From Bacteroidota bacterium (GTDB lineage: Bacteria > Bacteroidota > Bacteroidia > 2-12-FULL-35-15): a DNA stretch of 64,000 nt. The notes beneath the pieces are model-generated. The model did not search any database, was not told the DNA's origin, and worked only from the letters and a program-made list of their open reading frames with translations. Numbering within the stretch: the first letter of the stretch is position 1; every line of letters starts with the position of its first letter. The position numbers and the translations under genes were made by a program. The DNA is taken from NCBI GenBank assembly GCA_025963715.1, contig JAOQAG010000027.1, positions 62,001 through 126,000 of the forward strand, given 5' to 3'. This document shows positions 47,263-55,931 of the stretch, in pieces.

Positions 47263-49323
47263 ATGGCTAAAAAAAACGTTATTTTAATTAACCGTGAGTT
47301 AAGCTGGCTTGCTTTTAACGAACGTGTTTTGCAGGAAGCAGAAGATGCAACTGTTCCACTGATCGAACGAATCAAATTCCTGGGAATCTACTCCAATAAC
47401 CGCGATGAGTTTTTTCGCGTACGTGTGGCGACGCTCAAACGCGCCGTAAAACTTCATAAAAAAGTGGATGAATTCATGGGTGAAAATCCCATTCGTTTGC
47501 TGGATAAGATCCAGAAAGCGGTAATTGACCAGCAATTGAAGTTTGAACGCATTTACCAGGATATTACCACGGAACTGCACAAACAAAATATTTCCATCAT
47601 CAGCGAAAAGCAGCTGAGTACGGAGCAGGGCGGCTTTGTAAAAAATTATTTCCGTGAAAAAGTAATGCCTATACTTTTTCCGATCATGCTCGATAATACT
47701 ACTACATTTCCTTATTTAAAGGACAAATCGGGTTACCTGATCATCAAGCTCGGCCGGACCGATAAAACAAAAAAAAGCAAATATGCGTTGATAGAAGTAC
47801 CTACCGATGTGATCTCGCGCTTTGTGGTATTGCCGAAAATAAAGGAGCAGAATTTTATTATCCTGCTGGATGATGTGATCCGGTATTGCCTGGAAGATGT
47901 GTTCCCGAATTTTGAACACGATTATATAGAAGCCTACAACATAAAGCTGACAAGGGATGCAGAGATCGATATGGACAACGACCTTTCTAAAAGCTTTGTG
48001 GAAAAAATCTCGAAAGGGTTAAAGGACCGTAAAAAAGGACAGCCGGTGCGGTTGGTGTACGACAGCCAGATTGCGCCTGACATGCTTGATTTTATTATGA
48101 AAAAAGTAAAACTGGGTAAGGAAGATAATCCGATCCCGGGCGGACGTTATCATAATTTTAAAGATTTTATTTCGTTCCCGAATGTGGGAGCTGCGGAACT
48201 GAGCTACAAAAAAACGCCGCCGCTCAAACATCCGGATCTTACCGACCAGATCAGTATTTTTAAAGTGATCAAAAAGAAAGATGTGATGCTTACGTATCCA
48301 TATCAATCGTACGATCACCTGATCGATTTTTTACGCGAAGCGTCCATTGATCCGAAAGTGCAAAGCATAAAAATTACGTTGTACCGCGTTGCAAAAAATT
48401 CGAACGTGGTAAAAGCGCTGATCAATGCCATCAAAAACGGAAAGCAGGTAACTGCCGTGATCGAGCTGCAGGCGCGCTTCGACGAGGAATCCAACATGTA
48501 CTGGGCCAACAAGCTGCAGGAAGAAGGTGCCAAAGTAATTTACGGTGTGCCCGGATTAAAAGTGCATTCGAAAATGTTTTTGATCACCCGTAAAGAATCC
48601 GGTAAAATGGTACATTATGCACACATCGGTACAGGAAATTTTAACGGTGATACGGCAAAAATTTATACCGATCACAGCCTTATCACTGCCAACAAGCACA
48701 TCGCGGAAGAGGTAGAAAAAGTATTTACGTTTTACTCCGATAATTTTAAAGCCGGTACTTACAAACATTTATTGGTGTCGCCGTTTTTTATGCGCAAGCG
48801 GTTGATACAACTTATCAACAAGGAAATTCAACATGCGAAAGCCGGTAAACCTGCCGCTATCACGCTGAAGTTGAACAACCTGGTGGATACCGAAATGATC
48901 ACCAAATTATACGAAGCCAGCTCCGAAGGCGTACAGATAAAACTGATCGTTCGCGGAATTTGCTCGCTGGTAGCCGGGATCAAAGGATTAAGCGATAATA
49001 TTGAAGCGATCAGCATCGTGGACAAATTCCTGGAACATAGCAGGGTGTTCATATTTTGTAATAACGGTGATGAAAAATACTTTATATCTTCGGCAGACTG
49101 GATGACACGAAATCTCGATCACCGCTCGGAAGTTGCCGTACCTATTTACGATAAGGAAATACAAAAGCAATTACGTGCGAACATCGACACACTCTGGAGC
49201 GATAATACAAAAGCGCGCGTATTGGGAAGTAAACAAAATAATGAGTACCGCCAATCGAACCGGAAAGTGAAAGTACGTGCCCAGGAAGCGATCTATAATT
49301 TGTTTAAACCTGTTAAGAATTAG
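47263..49323 (+). CDS. ppk1: Polyphosphate kinase 1
   Basis: Makes inorganic polyphosphate from ATP. 686 residues, the normal length. The N-terminal domain begins NRELSWLAFNERVLQEA, the family signature. The phosphorylated histidine is His435 in GLKVHSKMFLITR, and HIGTGNFNGDTAKIYTDHS follows. The two catalytic phospholipase-D-like domains occupy about 330-686. It is followed after 9 bases by the ppx-type gene, which indicates translational linkage of synthesis and breakdown. Confidence 0.98.
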   Translation: MAKKNVILINRELSWLAFNERVLQEAEDATVPLIERIKFLGIYSNNRDEFFRVRVATLKRAVKLHKKVDEFMGENPIRLLDKIQKAVIDQQLKFERIYQDITTELHKQNISIISEKQLSTEQGGFVKNYFREKVMPILFPIMLDNTTTFPYLKDKSGYLIIKLGRTDKTKKSKYALIEVPTDVISRFVVLPKIKEQNFIILLDDVIRYCLEDVFPNFEHDYIEAYNIKLTRDAEIDMDNDLSKSFVEKISKGLKDRKKGQPVRLVYDSQIAPDMLDFIMKKVKLGKEDNPIPGGRYHNFKDFISFPNVGAAELSYKKTPPLKHPDLTDQISIFKVIKKKDVMLTYPYQSYDHLIDFLREASIDPKVQSIKITLYRVAKNSNVVKALINAIKNGKQVTAVIELQARFDEESNMYWANKLQEEGAKVIYGVPGLKVHSKMFLITRKESGKMVHYAHIGTGNFNGDTAKIYTDHSLITANKHIAEEVEKVFTFYSDNFKAGTYKHLLVSPFFMRKRLIQLINKEIQHAKAGKPAAITLKLNNLVDTEMITKLYEASSEGVQIKLIVRGICSLVAGIKGLSDNIEAISIVDKFLEHSRVFIFCNNGDEKYFISSADWMTRNLDHRSEVAVPIYDKEIQKQLRANIDTLWSDNTKARVLGSKQNNEYRQSNRKVKVRAQEAIYNLFKPVKN

Positions 49324-49332
49324 CGTACATCC

Positions 49333-50226
49333 TTGAAATTCGCAGCAATTGATATCGGTTCCAACGCAGTACGATTGCTGTTTTGCAATGTGTACGAAGA
49401 TAAAGGCGAAGCGTCCTTTAAAAAAGCGGAGCTCATCCGCGTACCTATCCGCTTGGGCGAGGATTCGTTTTTGCAGGGAAGAATTTCTACCAAAAAAGCC
49501 GATAAATTAGTAACCGCCATGAAAGCCTTCCGTAATTTAATGGATGTGTATGAAGTGGTGGATTACCGTGCCTGTGCCACTTCCGCGATGCGTGATGCAG
49601 AAAACCGTTATGAAGTGGTAGAGCGCATTCGCAAAGAAGCGGATATTAAGATCGAGATCATCGACGGTAAAACCGAAGCGGACATTATTTATTCCAATCA
49701 CATTGAAGAACATTTAGATCCTAACACCAATTACCTGTATATTGATATTGGCGGCGGAAGCACGGAGATCACGCTGTTCTCAAAAAACAAAGCCATTGTT
49801 TCGCAATCTTTCAATGTGGGTACCATCCGCATGCTGCATAACCAGATCGATAAAGATTACTGGAGCTATTTTAAAAACTGGATCAAAGAAATTACTACCG
49901 GCTATAAACCTTTAATAGCAATTGGTTCGGGCGGTAATATCAATAAATTATTTAAAATGACCGGCCGGAAACCAAACAAACCGCTGGCCACTTCCAAATT
50001 AAAATCGCTTTGCGAACTCGTAGAATCTTACTCTTACGAAGAGCGTGTACAGGTGCTGGGCATGAATCCCGATCGTGCCGATGTAATTATTCCTGCTTCA
50101 AAAATTTTAATGAGCGTACTTAAAAAGGCAGAAATCGACAAGATCCTCGTTCCCCAAATTGGCCTCTCAGATGGGATTGTGCACCAACTTTATGAGAAAC
50201 ACAGGGTGAAAATGATCATCGAATAA
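49333..50226 (+). CDS. Ppx/GppA family exopolyphosphatase
   Basis: Degrades polyphosphate from the end or hydrolyses pppGpp; the two activities cannot be told apart by sequence here. 297 residues, a short form without the C-terminal HD-like domain of long Ppx. Start codon is TTG at 49333: the family-conserved KFAAIDIGSNAVRLLF begins immediately and no in-frame ATG lies near. The phosphate loops are DIGSNAVR (7-14) and YIDIGGGSTEITLF (136-149). It lies 9 bases after ppk1. Confidence 0.93.
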   Translation: MKFAAIDIGSNAVRLLFCNVYEDKGEASFKKAELIRVPIRLGEDSFLQGRISTKKADKLVTAMKAFRNLMDVYEVVDYRACATSAMRDAENRYEVVERIRKEADIKIEIIDGKTEADIIYSNHIEEHLDPNTNYLYIDIGGGSTEITLFSKNKAIVSQSFNVGTIRMLHNQIDKDYWSYFKNWIKEITTGYKPLIAIGSGGNINKLFKMTGRKPNKPLATSKLKSLCELVESYSYEERVQVLGMNPDRADVIIPASKILMSVLKKAEIDKILVPQIGLSDGIVHQLYEKHRVKMIIE

Positions 50227-50263
50227 CGAATTTTTCGAATATCGAATCTGTGTTCACCTCAGC

Positions 50264-50409
50264 CCTTCATCCCCTCTCCACAAGAGGGGGAACTGAAACA
50301 CTCTACAAATATTTGTGATTATTTTATTATTTAATAATCTTTTTAAAAACTATGATTTCTAAATATTGCAGCGCCAGGTTCCCCTCTTGAGAGGGGTTAG
50401 GGGTGTGTT
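50264..50409. repeat. MITE-like element, copy 2
   Basis: The left end (CATCCCCTCTC..AAGAGGGGG) and the right end (CCCCTCTTGAGAGGGGTTAG) are inverted copies around an AT-rich core, with a total length like that of the element at 2484-2625. The cores are not obviously alike apart from base composition. Confidence 0.7.
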
Positions 50410-50428
50410 CTGCGCAAAGCCATACCAA

Positions 50429-50448
50429 GATTTCGCGCAAGCGAAATC
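50429..50448. repeat. Perfect hairpin with GCAA tetraloop
   Basis: GATTTCGC / GCGAAATC stem of 8 bp closed by GCAA, a GNRA-type loop. No T tract follows, so it is not a typical terminator. Confidence 0.55.
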
Positions 50449-50620
50449 CTGCCTCCGCGTTCTCTTACACACAGCAAACGCAGTAAAAACCCAACCTCTG
50501 CGAACTCTGCGCCTCTGCGAGAAATAAATACAGCACGAGTATCAAACCAATAAACCAGTGAACTAATGAACACAGCAAACACAGATTAGTATATTAGTAC
50601 ACATTGGTATTTAGTAGATT

Positions 50621-50660
50621 ACACAGATTCGCAAAATTCGTTTCTGTTCGTTATCCGTAC
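50621..50660. repeat. ACACAGATTCG..GTAC repeat upstream of the esterase gene
   Basis: Same ends as the repeat at 2641-2680 and, like it, ends a few bases before a -7 box. Confidence 0.7.
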
Positions 50661-50664
50661 TTTG

Positions 50665-50672
50665 TATATTTG
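50665..50672 (+). promoter_or_regulatory. Predicted -7 promoter box of the esterase gene
   Basis: TATATTTG matches TAnnTTTG, 22 bases before the ATG. The -33 position falls in the dispersed repeat (TTTCTG). Confidence 0.6.
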
Positions 50673-50694
50673 TATTAATTTGTAAAACATTATC

Positions 50695-51531
50695 ATGAAA
50701 AAAATAATTTTCCCTTTCTTCGCATTCCTTTTATTTTGCAGCGCTTCCATCGCACAGGTTAAAAAAATCGACAGCAAACCCTTTGTACTCGGTGTAACCG
50801 ATAAAATAGAATCCCTAGTCCTTTCAGAATCACGCACGCTCAACATTTATCTTCCGGAAGGTTATTCGCCCGATTCTGCTGCTACCTATCCTGTGATTTA
50901 TTTGCTGGACGGTTCGGCCGATGAAGATTTTATTCACGTTTCGGGATTGGTGCAATACCTGAGTTTTCCCTGGATCAACGCGGTGCCAAAGTCAATTGTG
51001 GTAGGCATTGCCAACGTGGATAGAAGAAGGGATTTTACATCTCCTTCCAAAAATCCGGAAGATCTAAAAGCATGTCCGACCAGCGGCGGCTCCGAAAAAT
51101 TCATTGCTTTCCTGGAAAAAGAAGTACAACCGTATATTCAAAAGAATTACAAAACAAATTCAGAAAAAACATTGATTGGTGAATCGCTCGGCGGCTTATT
51201 AGCGACGGAGATCTTATTGAAAAAACCTGCGCTGTTTAACAATTACATCATCATCAGCCCCAGCTTATGGTGGGACAAAGAATCACTATTAAACGATGCA
51301 AAAACAATGCTGGATACCAATTTGAAGAACCCTGTAAAAGTGTATGTATCAGTTGGAACGGAAGGAAAACAAATGCAGAATGATGCGGCAAAACTGGCGG
51401 GGATCCTTACTTCCATTTCGGATTCGGATTCGAAAATAAAAGCATTTTATGTTCCCATGCCGGATGAAAATCACGGCACCATTATGCACCGCAGTGTTTA
51501 CAAAGCTTTTGAGCTGTTGTATAAAAAATAA
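50695..51531 (+). CDS. Secreted alpha/beta-hydrolase of the esterase D/Fes type
   Basis: 278 residues with a signal peptide (FFAFLLFCSASIAQ). The core is an esterase-D-like alpha/beta hydrolase: PVIYLLDGSADEDF, the nucleophile elbow GESLGG with Ser164, and the catalytic His near residue 262 in ENHGTIMHRS. Relatives include siderophore esterases and general carboxylesterases; there are no siderophore genes nearby, so the substrate is open. Monocistronic; it ends convergently to the next gene. Confidence 0.9.
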   Translation: MKKIIFPFFAFLLFCSASIAQVKKIDSKPFVLGVTDKIESLVLSESRTLNIYLPEGYSPDSAATYPVIYLLDGSADEDFIHVSGLVQYLSFPWINAVPKSIVVGIANVDRRRDFTSPSKNPEDLKACPTSGGSEKFIAFLEKEVQPYIQKNYKTNSEKTLIGESLGGLLATEILLKKPALFNNYIIISPSLWWDKESLLNDAKTMLDTNLKNPVKVYVSVGTEGKQMQNDAAKLAGILTSISDSDSKIKAFYVPMPDENHGTIMHRSVYKAFELLYKK

Positions 51532-51560
51532 AAAAATCTATTTATAAAGCTGGAGTGGAT

Positions 51561-51968
51561 TTAAATCCGGGTTTGTTCGGTATGCGGTGCTTTACTTTTT
51601 TCCGGATTTCCAAATCCGTAAGCCCTGCATCCTTTGGTTACTCTTCTTGCGCAGCCCGCAAACAAAAGCATCAGGGAAATAACGAGCAATGAAAAACGTT
51701 TCAATTTTGTTTTTGAAAATGCATTGTCCAGTGCATTTGTGAGCACATATACTTTTTTGGTAGTGCTGGTATGCCGCTCGTGATAATGGCCACAGATCTT
51801 TACATCTTTATTTTTTTCAAATACCGTATCAATATCCGCGAAAGAAGCTTTTGAAAAATCATGTACATTTGTTTTACAAGTCGCACAATGACGTGTGCAA
51901 TCAGCCACTGGCTGCATTTTATTCCAGTTTTCGGAACAGGGTTCGGGTATATGGATCAGGTTGGACAT
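51561..51968 (-). CDS. Small membrane protein with an N-terminal cysteine-motif domain
   Basis: 135 residues. The N-terminal 65 residues (IPEPCSENWNKMQP .. HCATCKTNVHDFSKAS) match a short domain common in Bacteroidota, often at the start of longer membrane or surface proteins, with a CxxC-like pair that may bind metal. One membrane segment (residues about 92-106, LLVISLMLLFAGC) follows, then a basic tail. With the cysteine domain N-terminal and no signal peptide, that domain is probably cytosolic. The family function is unknown. Confidence 0.75.
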   Translation of the reverse strand: MSNLIHIPEPCSENWNKMQPVADCTRHCATCKTNVHDFSKASFADIDTVFEKNKDVKICGHYHERHTSTTKKVYVLTNALDNAFSKTKLKRFSLLVISLMLLFAGCARRVTKGCRAYGFGNPEKSKAPHTEQTRI

Positions 51969-52045
51969 GGGGCAGCAGTTTGAAGATCTAATTTAAAACG
52001 ATTAAAGCAGAAAAGCAAATCACACATTGCTTTTATCAAATACAA

Positions 52046-52383
52046 TTATGCCGATCCTTTTGCCAGCAATACGTTGTAAGGCTGCTGCGCATTCAGGAAG
52101 TTCCATTCCCCATCGTAAATTTTTCCGAAATCTACTTTCAGATCGTATTGCTTTACCGGGTAAATTTCCCAACAGGGATGCTCCACGCGGTTCCCATCAG
52201 CACCGGTACAATCACAAAATCCGAATACACAAATACATTCCAAAGCGGGTCGCCTTCCGAAACGATCCATTTACTTAGCCCGATCAGTAGCATTCCCAGT
52301 GCATTTGCGGCGCCAATGCCAATAATTATTTTCAATGCTTTTCTGTTAGCATTTTTGTATCCTTCGTTGTTTGTATTTTCCAT
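52046..52383 (-). pseudogene. Small membrane protein of unknown function, broken by a one-base frameshift
   Basis: The upstream frame (52153-52383) encodes two hydrophobic segments (KIIIGIGAANALGMLLIG and VYSDFVIVPVLMG), then runs into a stop. The -1 frame continues with WEIYPVKQYDLKVDFGKIYD..GEWNFLNAQQPYNVLLAKGSA down to 52046, which has normal protein character. A single missing base near 52170-52190 would join them into a protein of about 110 residues. Last gene of the GbsR cassette, 25 bases after the oxidoreductase gene. Either a real break or a sequencing error. Family not recognised. Confidence 0.65.
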
Positions 52384-52408
52384 ACTGCTGTGTTTTTATT
52401 TTACGGAT

Positions 52409-53272
52409 CTATTTCAATTCTTCTTTCCAGAAATTTTTTGTCGATTGCATTGCTCTTCCGAGGATGCGCTCACTCTCTTTATTATCGCCTACATTGTCGG
52501 TTTGCAGCAATGTAAATTCTTCGATGTTTAATAACTTCGGCGCAAGCCTGCTTAAAATACCAAACAGAAAATTAAACATTCCCTGCGGAATAGGAATAAA
52601 TGTTATTCTTCCATCCATTCCTTTTAACAGCGTGCGAATGCTGAACACTTCTGGCCCGGATAAAATAAAGATCCGGTTATCATCTGCGGCAACGCATAGT
52701 TTCGAGATCACAGCCGCCACATCTTCGCCCATTACCGGCTGTATGTTTGATTTTAAAAATCCGGAGGGAAACGGTAAAAGCCCCAACCCGATCCTGCTCA
52801 TTTTTTTGAGCATCCGGAATTTCCGGACGATCACGGTATTGTGCGTGCACACGATCGAGGGGCGAATGATATACGTATCCGGTTCCGGCAACAGCAAGTC
52901 GTCCGCCACCTTTTTTGTATCCAGGAAAGGAGAATTTAATTTTTTTCCAGCGCCCAGCACAGATACATTAATGATCCGCGGATCACCAATTTTACTGCGG
53001 TTTTCCAGCATTAATTTTACAAGACCCACATGCGCTTTTTCAAAATCCGTTTCTTTTGTTTGCTGAATGATCCCGATACAATTTACCACTACATCTGCCT
53101 TTCCGAGTGCCGACCAATCATCTTTAAAAGGGTCAAACAATATATTTTTTTTAAATTTCGGATCCGGTTTTCGCAAAACAGCGATCACCTCCGCACCGGG
53201 ATGCTCCTCCGAAATGCCTTTGTACACAGCAATACCTACCTGGCCGCTTGCTCCTAAAATTAGTATTCTCAT
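52409..53272 (-). CDS. NAD(P)-binding oxidoreductase (atypical SDR, NmrA-like)
   Basis: 287 residues. The N-terminal Rossmann motif GASGQVG at 7-13 follows the first strand MRILIL. The later PDTYIIRPSIV is typical of atypical short-chain dehydrogenases of the NmrA/complex-I-chaperone type. There is no clear YxxxK catalytic pair, so it may act as a redox sensor or a reductase of unusual type. It lies 3 bases after the DUF2071 gene in the GbsR cassette. Confidence 0.85.
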   Translation of the reverse strand: MRILILGASGQVGIAVYKGISEEHPGAEVIAVLRKPDPKFKKNILFDPFKDDWSALGKADVVVNCIGIIQQTKETDFEKAHVGLVKLMLENRSKIGDPRIINVSVLGAGKKLNSPFLDTKKVADDLLLPEPDTYIIRPSIVCTHNTVIVRKFRMLKKMSRIGLGLLPFPSGFLKSNIQPVMGEDVAAVISKLCVAADDNRIFILSGPEVFSIRTLLKGMDGRITFIPIPQGMFNFLFGILSRLAPKLLNIEEFTLLQTDNVGDNKESERILGRAMQSTKNFWKEELK

Positions 53273-53275
53273 GAT

Positions 53276-53971
53276 TTATGTAGTAATTAGTTGATGTCCG
53301 TAATTTACATTTTGCGGCGGTAACCATTGATAATGGATCGTTTCCGCTACTTTAAAAGCACATTCGACTTGTGCTGTTTTAAAAAAATTGGTTTGAAAAT
53401 GATAACAATCGATCCATTCTATCGGCCATTTTTCGCGCAGGATCTGCACAAACTGTAATTGTTTCCCATTGAGTGAATATGCCCTGTCGATATTGCCAAT
53501 GGTGCGTTTCAGCGATTCATTCTTTACCACTGGTGACCTGTCCCTGAATGCATAATTTAAAAAATTGTCTTCCTGTTTCAGCTCCAGCATGTTCTCAAAG
53601 CTTTCCAGTTCGGCTGTTTCCAGGTTATAGTTTGTAAACCATTTGCCACCCTGCACGATCAGCGGTTTGTTGGTAAACGACCGCAAAAAATAAATCCCTT
53701 TCGGCTCACCGCTGTATTCGCTATCGTCCACCAGCAAACGGAAAGCGATGTGCCGGTAATTAAAACAAAATTGTTCAGGAACAAACGTAGGGTGCATATT
53801 TTTTAACTGCACATCTACCATCGAGATCATCGCACGCCCTTCAACATCAAGGATCCTGATGCCTTTCGGAACACTGTTTTTTACCTCTTCCATGTCCACC
53901 GAAAAGTTAATGAGCTTTACATCGTGCAATTCGCCTTTGTATTTGATCGGAATGTTTTTTAAAATACTCAT
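53276..53971 (-). CDS. DUF2071 family protein
   Basis: 231 residues, cytosolic. Recognised by the DUF2071/YqjF-type pattern: an early segment (SVPKGIRILDVEGRAMISMVDVQLKNM), FNYRHIAFRLLV, and GIYFLRSFTNKPL. The fold is acetoacetate-decarboxylase-like, but no activity is known for this group. It is 2 bases after the DCC-family gene and is translationally linked to it. Confidence 0.85.
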   Translation of the reverse strand: MSILKNIPIKYKGELHDVKLINFSVDMEEVKNSVPKGIRILDVEGRAMISMVDVQLKNMHPTFVPEQFCFNYRHIAFRLLVDDSEYSGEPKGIYFLRSFTNKPLIVQGGKWFTNYNLETAELESFENMLELKQEDNFLNYAFRDRSPVVKNESLKRTIGNIDRAYSLNGKQLQFVQILREKWPIEWIDCYHFQTNFFKTAQVECAFKVAETIHYQWLPPQNVNYGHQLITT

Positions 53972-53973
53972 GA

Positions 53974-54822
53974 TTAAAATTTATTAAAATAGAAAATGAT
54001 TGTCCAAAAGACTGCTGTTGCCTGCAATCCAATGAACCAGAAAAATGTCCAAAACTTATTTAACTCCAAATGATTGATCCGTTTGATGTGCTGCCACAGC
54101 ATCATTCCGCTGCTGATGCAAACACTTACAAGCGGGATCAGCACATAGCGGTAATGTGTGATCGCGCTCAGCACTATCCCCGGGATCAGCAGCAATACGC
54201 CAATGATCATGATCGTGGCCAGGTGCCCGGCATAATCAATTGTTTTTTGTTTCATAAAAAAGAATGCTGAAATAAATTGCAGCGCCCAGCCGCTTCCCGC
54301 GATGAGCAACATCTTAGTTCCACCTCCATTTGTGTGGATGTAATGCGCTGTGGATGTTCCAAACCACCAGGTGATCAGCGAAGAAAATAAAACCGCGAAC
54401 ACAATGAATGTGCTGCGGTATTTCAAATTAAAATCGGGTGCGCAATCAAACAGGGTTTCCTGTTTTTGCGATGGAACAATGATCCGGCGGTTGTATGAAA
54501 CCGTGGCGTAAAATCTTTTAAAGAACCAGTATACGGGCTTTACCCGGATCACTTTACCGATCAGCGGCCATTTTCCGGAAAGTATAAAAAGCAGTGCATC
54601 CAAACCGTAAATGGTTTCTCCGTTGTTCAGATCCACCAGCGGGATCTCGTGTTTGGAACGCTGCAGATCCATTTGCGCAATAAAGGATTGATCTTTTAAT
54701 TCTGCAAATGCAATGCGGTTCTGTTGGCCTAAAAAGCCGAATTTTACAAAGCCTTTGGTGTACGCCTGGCACATGGGGCAGGTGTTGTCGTAAATGATGG
54801 CCTTTTGCTGAGTGGTTTTCAT
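53974..54822 (-). CDS. DCC-family (DUF393) thiol-disulfide oxidoreductase-like membrane protein
   Basis: 282 residues. The N-terminal 130 residues are the DCC domain with YDNTCPMCQAY, i.e. a CPMC redox motif at Cys15 and Cys18, and the usual LDALLFIL segment. Residues about 140-282 hold four to five membrane helices. A soluble thioredoxin-like head on a membrane anchor suggests a role in thiol exchange near the inner membrane. It lies 12 bases after the gene upstream. Confidence 0.85.
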   Translation of the reverse strand: MKTTQQKAIIYDNTCPMCQAYTKGFVKFGFLGQQNRIAFAELKDQSFIAQMDLQRSKHEIPLVDLNNGETIYGLDALLFILSGKWPLIGKVIRVKPVYWFFKRFYATVSYNRRIIVPSQKQETLFDCAPDFNLKYRSTFIVFAVLFSSLITWWFGTSTAHYIHTNGGGTKMLLIAGSGWALQFISAFFFMKQKTIDYAGHLATIMIIGVLLLIPGIVLSAITHYRYVLIPLVSVCISSGMMLWQHIKRINHLELNKFWTFFWFIGLQATAVFWTIIFYFNKF

Positions 54823-54834
54823 ACGTACTGTTTT

Positions 54835-55227
54835 TTAATTGATGATGTCCATGAACGTTTTGCGTTTCGGCGTTTTCGCGAAAGCAACCTGCAGCGTAAA
54901 CACAGCATAAAAAAGAACCGGCAACCAACCGCTGAAAAACCAGGTAACCGGTAAAAGATCGCGCCCTTTGCCGCATACAAAAGCAAAACCCAACAGGTAT
55001 ACAAAAAAGGAGATCATGTAAATTTTCGCTTTTTTGAAGTGGCGATAAGGATATTTTTCATGCCCGCCGATCATCTCCATTGCAGATACTATCTGCCAAA
55101 GCGTGATGATGAGCTGCAGGTAAAATATGCAATAACCAAAACCCCGATCCATTGTGATGCTTAACAGCAAAGAAATAAGTGTAAGCAGCAACAGAAACGA
55201 CTGAACAATGGCATCTGCTTTTTTCAT
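54835..55227 (-). CDS. Four-helix membrane protein, first gene of the GbsR cassette
   Basis: 130 residues with four predicted membrane segments (SFLLLLTLISLLLSI, YCIFYLQLIITLWQIV, IYMISFFVYLLGFAFV, LPVLFYAVFTLQVAF). No recognised family. It is the first gene of a tight five-gene operon and lies downstream of an operator-like palindrome at 55322-55343. Confidence 0.75.
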   Translation of the reverse strand: MKKADAIVQSFLLLLTLISLLLSITMDRGFGYCIFYLQLIITLWQIVSAMEMIGGHEKYPYRHFKKAKIYMISFFVYLLGFAFVCGKGRDLLPVTWFFSGWLPVLFYAVFTLQVAFAKTPKRKTFMDIIN

Positions 55228-55321
55228 AACATTGAATTTTTATGTAACATTTTTGTTTAATTTTTAAGCGTCCCGTTCATCAATTATCTGCACATCAGTA
55301 ATCTGCACATATAATTTCAGT

Positions 55322-55343
55322 ACTTTCAATATTTATTGAAACT
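55322..55343. promoter_or_regulatory. Putative GbsR-type operator upstream of the cassette
   Basis: ACTTTCAATATTTATTGAAACT, with TTTCAAT/ATTGAAA inverted around ATTT. It resembles the palindrome at 55909-55930 in front of the regulator gene. Confidence 0.5.
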
Positions 55344-55358
55344 TTTTTGCAAATTTTT

Positions 55359-55865
55359 TTACTTCATCATTTTCATAAACGAGCCGATCAGCCAGTTCTC
55401 ATCGGCTTTGATCATTGTTTCCAGTGTTCTGTCGGCTTTTTTTGTAAAGCGTTCAATGTTCTCGATCGTATTCACAAATTCTTTTACGTTTTTATCGTGC
55501 TTATCGCCTTCCACGTTCTTTACCTCTTCCAGCACTTTAAAGATCGGTTCCAGCTCACGTTTGCGGCGTTCTTTGGCAATTTGTTTGAATACTTTCCAGA
55601 TGTCTTTTTCCGCCACAAAAAACTCTTTGCGTTCTCCCGATTTTATTTCCTTGAATACCAAACCCCAATCGATCAGCGTGCGCACATTCATGTTCGCGTT
55701 CCCCCGCGAAATATTCAGCTCTTCCATTATTTCTTCGGCACTCAGCGCATCCGGCGAAACCAGCAGCAAGGCATGTACCTGCGCCATGGTGCGGTTGATG
55801 CCCCAACTGGTACCCAGTGTGCCCCAGGCATTGATAAACCGTTCTTTACTTTCTGTTAATTTCAT
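55359..55865 (-). CDS. GbsR/MarR family transcriptional regulator
   Basis: 168 residues. A winged-helix domain at about 25-95 (ALSAEEIMEELNISRGNANMNVRTL is the recognition region), followed by helical sequence that ends the protein, as in GbsR-like dimeric regulators. I start at the ATG at 55865, where the family begins (KLTESKERFINAWG); an upstream in-frame start at 55916 would lie inside the promoter. It is followed by the membrane cassette. Autoregulation is likely, since a palindrome overlaps its own -33 box. Confidence 0.9.
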   Translation of the reverse strand: MKLTESKERFINAWGTLGTSWGINRTMAQVHALLLVSPDALSAEEIMEELNISRGNANMNVRTLIDWGLVFKEIKSGERKEFFVAEKDIWKVFKQIAKERRKRELEPIFKVLEEVKNVEGDKHDKNVKEFVNTIENIERFTKKADRTLETMIKADENWLIGSFMKMMK

Positions 55866-55887
55866 GTTAATGTGCTGATTGCTGCAA

Positions 55888-55931
55888 CAAATATAAAAAC
55901 ATTTTTTAACTTTCAAAAGTTTCTGAAAGTT
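55888..55931 (-). promoter_or_regulatory. Promoter and overlapping operator of the GbsR-type gene
   Basis: On the minus strand the -7 box TATATTTG (55888-55895) is an exact TAnnTTTG, with TTTTG (55914-55918) as -33 box at 18 bases spacing. The imperfect palindrome ACTTTCAAAAGTTTCTGAAAGT (55909-55930; AACTTTC/GAAAGTT arms) covers the -33 box, so a bound repressor would block polymerase. Confidence 0.65.

Larger units (their letters stand above)
50227..50694. other. Repeat-filled gap between the ppx-type gene and the esterase gene
   Basis: No gene is seen. It contains a MITE-like element (50264-50409), a stable hairpin at 50429-50448, low-complexity 'ctctgcg' sequences near 50490, and the ACACAGATTCG..GTAC repeat at 50621-50660. 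Confidence 0.6.

Noticed and set aside
52371-53066. Plus-strand frame of 231 codons opposite the NmrA-like gene
   Set aside because: The minus-strand frame has a Rossmann motif and operon context; the plus frame is its shadow.
55347-55859. Plus-strand frame of 170 codons opposite the GbsR-type gene
   Set aside because: The minus-strand frame encodes a clear winged-helix regulator with promoter; the opposite frame is its shadow.
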